64,000 nucleotides of DNA from NCBI RefSeq assembly GCF_009857135.1, contig NZ_CP047318.1:5270001-5334000 (forward strand), in the 5' to 3' direction. The DNA is from Streptomyces sp. HM190 (lineage in GTDB: Bacteria > Actinomycetota > Actinomycetes > Streptomycetales > Streptomycetaceae). How positions within the stretch are numbered: the first letter of the stretch is position 1; each line of letters starts with the position of its first letter. The notes beneath the pieces are model-generated. The model did no database searches. It was given only the letters and a program-made list of their open reading frames with translations, and had not been told where the DNA came from. Of this stretch, positions 62,070 through 64,000 are shown piece by piece. Made by a program: the position numbers and the translations under genes.

Positions 62070-63344
62070 CTACAGGATGCCGCTTCGCAGCGCGCGCGGG
62101 CAGAACTCCGCGGTGAGCAGGGCCGGTTCCAGGCCGGGGTCGGCGGGCGCGTCCGTGTTCACGCGGTAGGTGAGGACGTGACGGCCGTCGGCGGTGGCCG
62201 CGGTGCGCACATAACTGCCGGTGATCCGGCCGTTGTGTCCCCACACCGTCGTGCCGCACGACAGCCTCACGGGGTAGAGGCCCATGCCGTACGCGCCGTG
62301 CGCGGCCCGGGTGTCGAGCATCTCGCGGAGCTGACGGGGAGGCAGGAGGTCGCCGCCGAGCAGCGCCCCGTAGAAGCGGTTCACGTCGGGCAGCGTGGTG
62401 ACGAGTTCGCCCGCCGCCCCGGCCGTGCGCGGGTCGAGGTCGGTGACGTCGGAGCCGTCGGCGGAGTAGGCGCGGCCGTGCGGGTCCGGCAGCGAGGAGC
62501 GGGCCCCCGGGAAGGACGTTCCCGTCAGACGGAGGGGCGCGATGATGCGGTGCTCCGCCTCGGCGGCGTAGGAGGTGCCGGTGACCTGTTCGACGACCAG
62601 GCCCAGCAGCACGTAGTTGGTGTTCGAGTAGAAGAAACGGCCGGGGACGGCCTGGGGGAGGGAGAGCGCGAGGCGTACGGCCTGACGCGGGGTCACGGGG
62701 GTGGTTCCCCCGGTGGCCGCCGTGAAGTCGGCGAGGCCGCTGGTGTGGGTGAGCAGCGCGCGCAGTGTGATGCGGCGGCCGTCGTCGTCCCGGCCCCCGC
62801 TCTCGCCGCGGACCAGGCCCGGCAGGTGGTCCTCCACCGAGTCCGACAGCGACAGCCGGTGCTCGGCTGCCAGTTGGAGCACGACGGTGGCGATGAACGT
62901 CTTGGTGATGCTGCCGGCCCGGAAGTGGTCGGCGCGGCGGAGCGGCTCGGGCTGTCGCGCGGGTGGGCCTTCTCGGCCGACTTCGGCCGTGTCCCCGCGG
63001 GGTTCCTCGGAGCCGCCGCTGCCGACGCCCCGGCCGTCGTTCCCGTCGTTCCCGTCGCCGCTCGTGGTCGTGGTCGCGGTCGCGCTCGTGGTCGCGCTCG
63101 TGGCCACAGGCCAGCGGCCCTCCGCCTCGGCGTGGGCGTAGCGGGTGCCGGACGGGCCGTCGGCGAGGAGTGCGGCGGCGGGGGCGTGGCCCCGGGCGAC
63201 CAGGAGGGGCAGGACGGTGTCCGGGCTCGTCGCGACCTGCGCCCGGGAGGCCGTCGGGGCCACCGCCAGCAGGAACAGGGCCACGGGAACGGCCAGGTGC
63301 GCCATGGGCTTCCTGGGGGTCATGGGCGTCCTGGTCGATGGCAT
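62070..63344 (-). CDS. Secreted serine hydrolase, beta-lactamase/DD-peptidase family
   Basis: This 424-residue exported class C beta-lactamase-like enzyme has a signal peptide (AHLAVPVALFLLAVAPTASRAQ). The nucleophile is in AGSITKTFIATVV (Ser-x-x-Lys), the second motif Tyr-x-Asn in YSNTNYVLLGLV, and HNG (WGHNGRITGS) near the C-terminus. An unusual Thr/Gly/Asp-rich insertion of about 40 residues (about 90-130) precedes the catalytic Ser. D-Ala-D-Ala carboxypeptidase or esterase activity is likelier than lactamase. ATG 63344 follows ACAGGAAGAACC. Confidence 0.88.
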   Translation of the reverse strand: MPSTRTPMTPRKPMAHLAVPVALFLLAVAPTASRAQVATSPDTVLPLLVARGHAPAAALLADGPSGTRYAHAEAEGRWPVATSATTSATATTTTSGDGNDGNDGRGVGSGGSEEPRGDTAEVGREGPPARQPEPLRRADHFRAGSITKTFIATVVLQLAAEHRLSLSDSVEDHLPGLVRGESGGRDDDGRRITLRALLTHTSGLADFTAATGGTTPVTPRQAVRLALSLPQAVPGRFFYSNTNYVLLGLVVEQVTGTSYAAEAEHRIIAPLRLTGTSFPGARSSLPDPHGRAYSADGSDVTDLDPRTAGAAGELVTTLPDVNRFYGALLGGDLLPPRQLREMLDTRAAHGAYGMGLYPVRLSCGTTVWGHNGRITGSYVRTAATADGRHVLTYRVNTDAPADPGLEPALLTAEFCPRALRSGIL

Positions 63345-63720
63345 CGGTTCTTCCTGTCGCGGCACATCATGCGGGACGTCCCCGGGCGGCGCCGGGGCGG
63401 GCCCCGGGGCCGGGGCGGTCCGACGTGCTGTGCCTTGGCTGGCCGGTTTTCGTCGTCCCCGTCCGGTCGCCCCGAACCGCCTTGCGAGGGCGTGCCCGGG
63501 AACCGTGTCCGACGCCTCGGAAGCGCGTCCTCGCACGCCGGACGGGGTGCGGGAACCGGGCCGACGGCCCGACTATGCCCGACCCGGCTGTGCGGCGTGC
63601 GGGGACGGAGTGAGGGTCTGGGGAGATGCGGTGGCTGATTGAGGGGCACCCTGGGCGTGGGGCGCTTGGCGGGTGGGTGACAATGGAGGCTCTGTCAGGG
63701 CGGGTTGCATGAGGGGACGC
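63345..63720. other. Divergent intergenic region before the protein kinase gene
   Basis: 376 bases between two divergent starts. Open frames here are GC-rich chance frames without binding sites. I see no clear repeat or operator. The promoters of both flanking genes must lie in it. Confidence 0.6.
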
Positions 63721-64000
63721 ATGTCGGAGGCGGAGCGGGCTGGGGAATCCCGTCAGGACAAGGACGCACGTCTCCTCGCCGGGCGGTACCGGCTGGGAGG
63801 GGTGCTCGGTCGAGGCGGCATGGGCACGGTGTGGCGTGCCAAGGACGAGACGCTGGGCCGTACGGTCGCCATCAAGGAGCTGCGGTTCCCGTCGAGCATC
63901 GACGAGGACGAGAAGCGGCGGCTGATCACGCGCACCCTGCGCGAGGCCAAGGCGATCGCACGGATCCGCAACAACGGCGCGGTGACGGTGTTCGACGTCG
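63721..64000 (+). CDS. Ser/Thr protein kinase, N-terminal part (runs off the window)
   Basis: Only the first 93 codons are inside the window. They show the kinase N-lobe: the glycine-rich loop LGGVLGRGGMGTVWRAKDE (about residues 24-42), the ATP-binding Lys in RTVAIKELRFP, and the alpha-C Glu region LREAKAIARI. This is the PknB-like Hanks type usual in actinobacteria. ATG 63721 is preceded by GAGGGGACGC; an ATG at 63709 is in frame and possible. Downstream domains cannot be judged. Confidence 0.92.
   Translation, partial: MSEAERAGESRQDKDARLLAGRYRLGGVLGRGGMGTVWRAKDETLGRTVAIKELRFPSSIDEDEKRRLITRTLREAKAIARIRNNGAVTVFDV

Overview
This window is a stretch of high-GC chromosome from a Streptomyces. 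The evidence is very strong third-position GC bias, many GTG starts, a recognisable bldM developmental regulator beside a WhiB-like gene, DUF397/helix-turn-helix pairs, and the actinobacterial order rplM-rpsI-glmM ... glmS ... alr-tsaE-tsaB-rimI-tsaD ... groES-groEL1 ... wbl-bldM-sigma-guaB-guaB3. That backbone resembles the rplM-to-guaB region of other actinobacteria, but accessory blocks interrupt it.

Layout. 0.4-3.1 kb: ribosomal proteins L13 and S9, and phosphoglucosamine mutase. 3.2-10.8 kb, mostly minus strand: a DUF389 membrane protein, pantothenate kinase, NAD(P)HX repair enzyme, holo-ACP synthase and GlmS. A perfect 44-bp tandem repeat of 18 copies lies between the acpS and nnr genes. 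10.9-18.8 kb: L,D-transpeptidase, alanine racemase, a lipase-like hydrolase and the tRNA t6A genes tsaE, tsaB and tsaD with rimI. 18.9-21.4 kb: a hydrolase and a helix-turn-helix/DUF397 pair. 21.4-29.8 kb: a xylan/xylobiose utilisation locus (GH3 enzyme, ABC importer, LacI repressor, secreted GH10 xylanase) with CGAAA-N-TTTCG-type operators at both outward promoters. 29.9-35.4 kb: an LCP protein, a DGPF protein with its ECF42-type sigma factor, a methyltransferase and a polysaccharide deacetylase. 35.5-37.8 kb: groES-groEL1 with two CIRCE operators.

37.9-44.4 kb is accessory: a cyclase-like fusion, an SDR, a MOSC protein, a LysR regulator, a secreted GH43 enzyme and a membrane-tethered helix-turn-helix/ricin-fold regulator. 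44.9-52.8 kb is the most unusual part. It is one tightly packed operon holding GTP cyclohydrolase II, an 18-codon open reading frame behind a near-perfect Shine-Dalgarno, a WD40 protein, a sulfatase-modifying-factor-fold protein, a flavin-reductase-fold protein, a second beta-propeller protein and an MFS exporter. The cyclohydrolase/WD-repeat/SUMF1 trio matches toxB-toxC-toxD of the toxoflavin (7-azapteridine) pathway, so I infer a GTP-derived specialised metabolite related to that class. The methyltransferase and deaminase of that pathway are not present here.

53-64 kb returns to the backbone: a WhiB-like protein, bldM with a BldN-type promoter, an ECF sigma factor, guaB, guaB3, an atypical nucleotide-sugar dehydrogenase, glpD, a secreted serine hydrolase and the start of a Ser/Thr protein kinase. 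I saw no tRNA, rRNA, CRISPR array, insertion sequence or phage gene.
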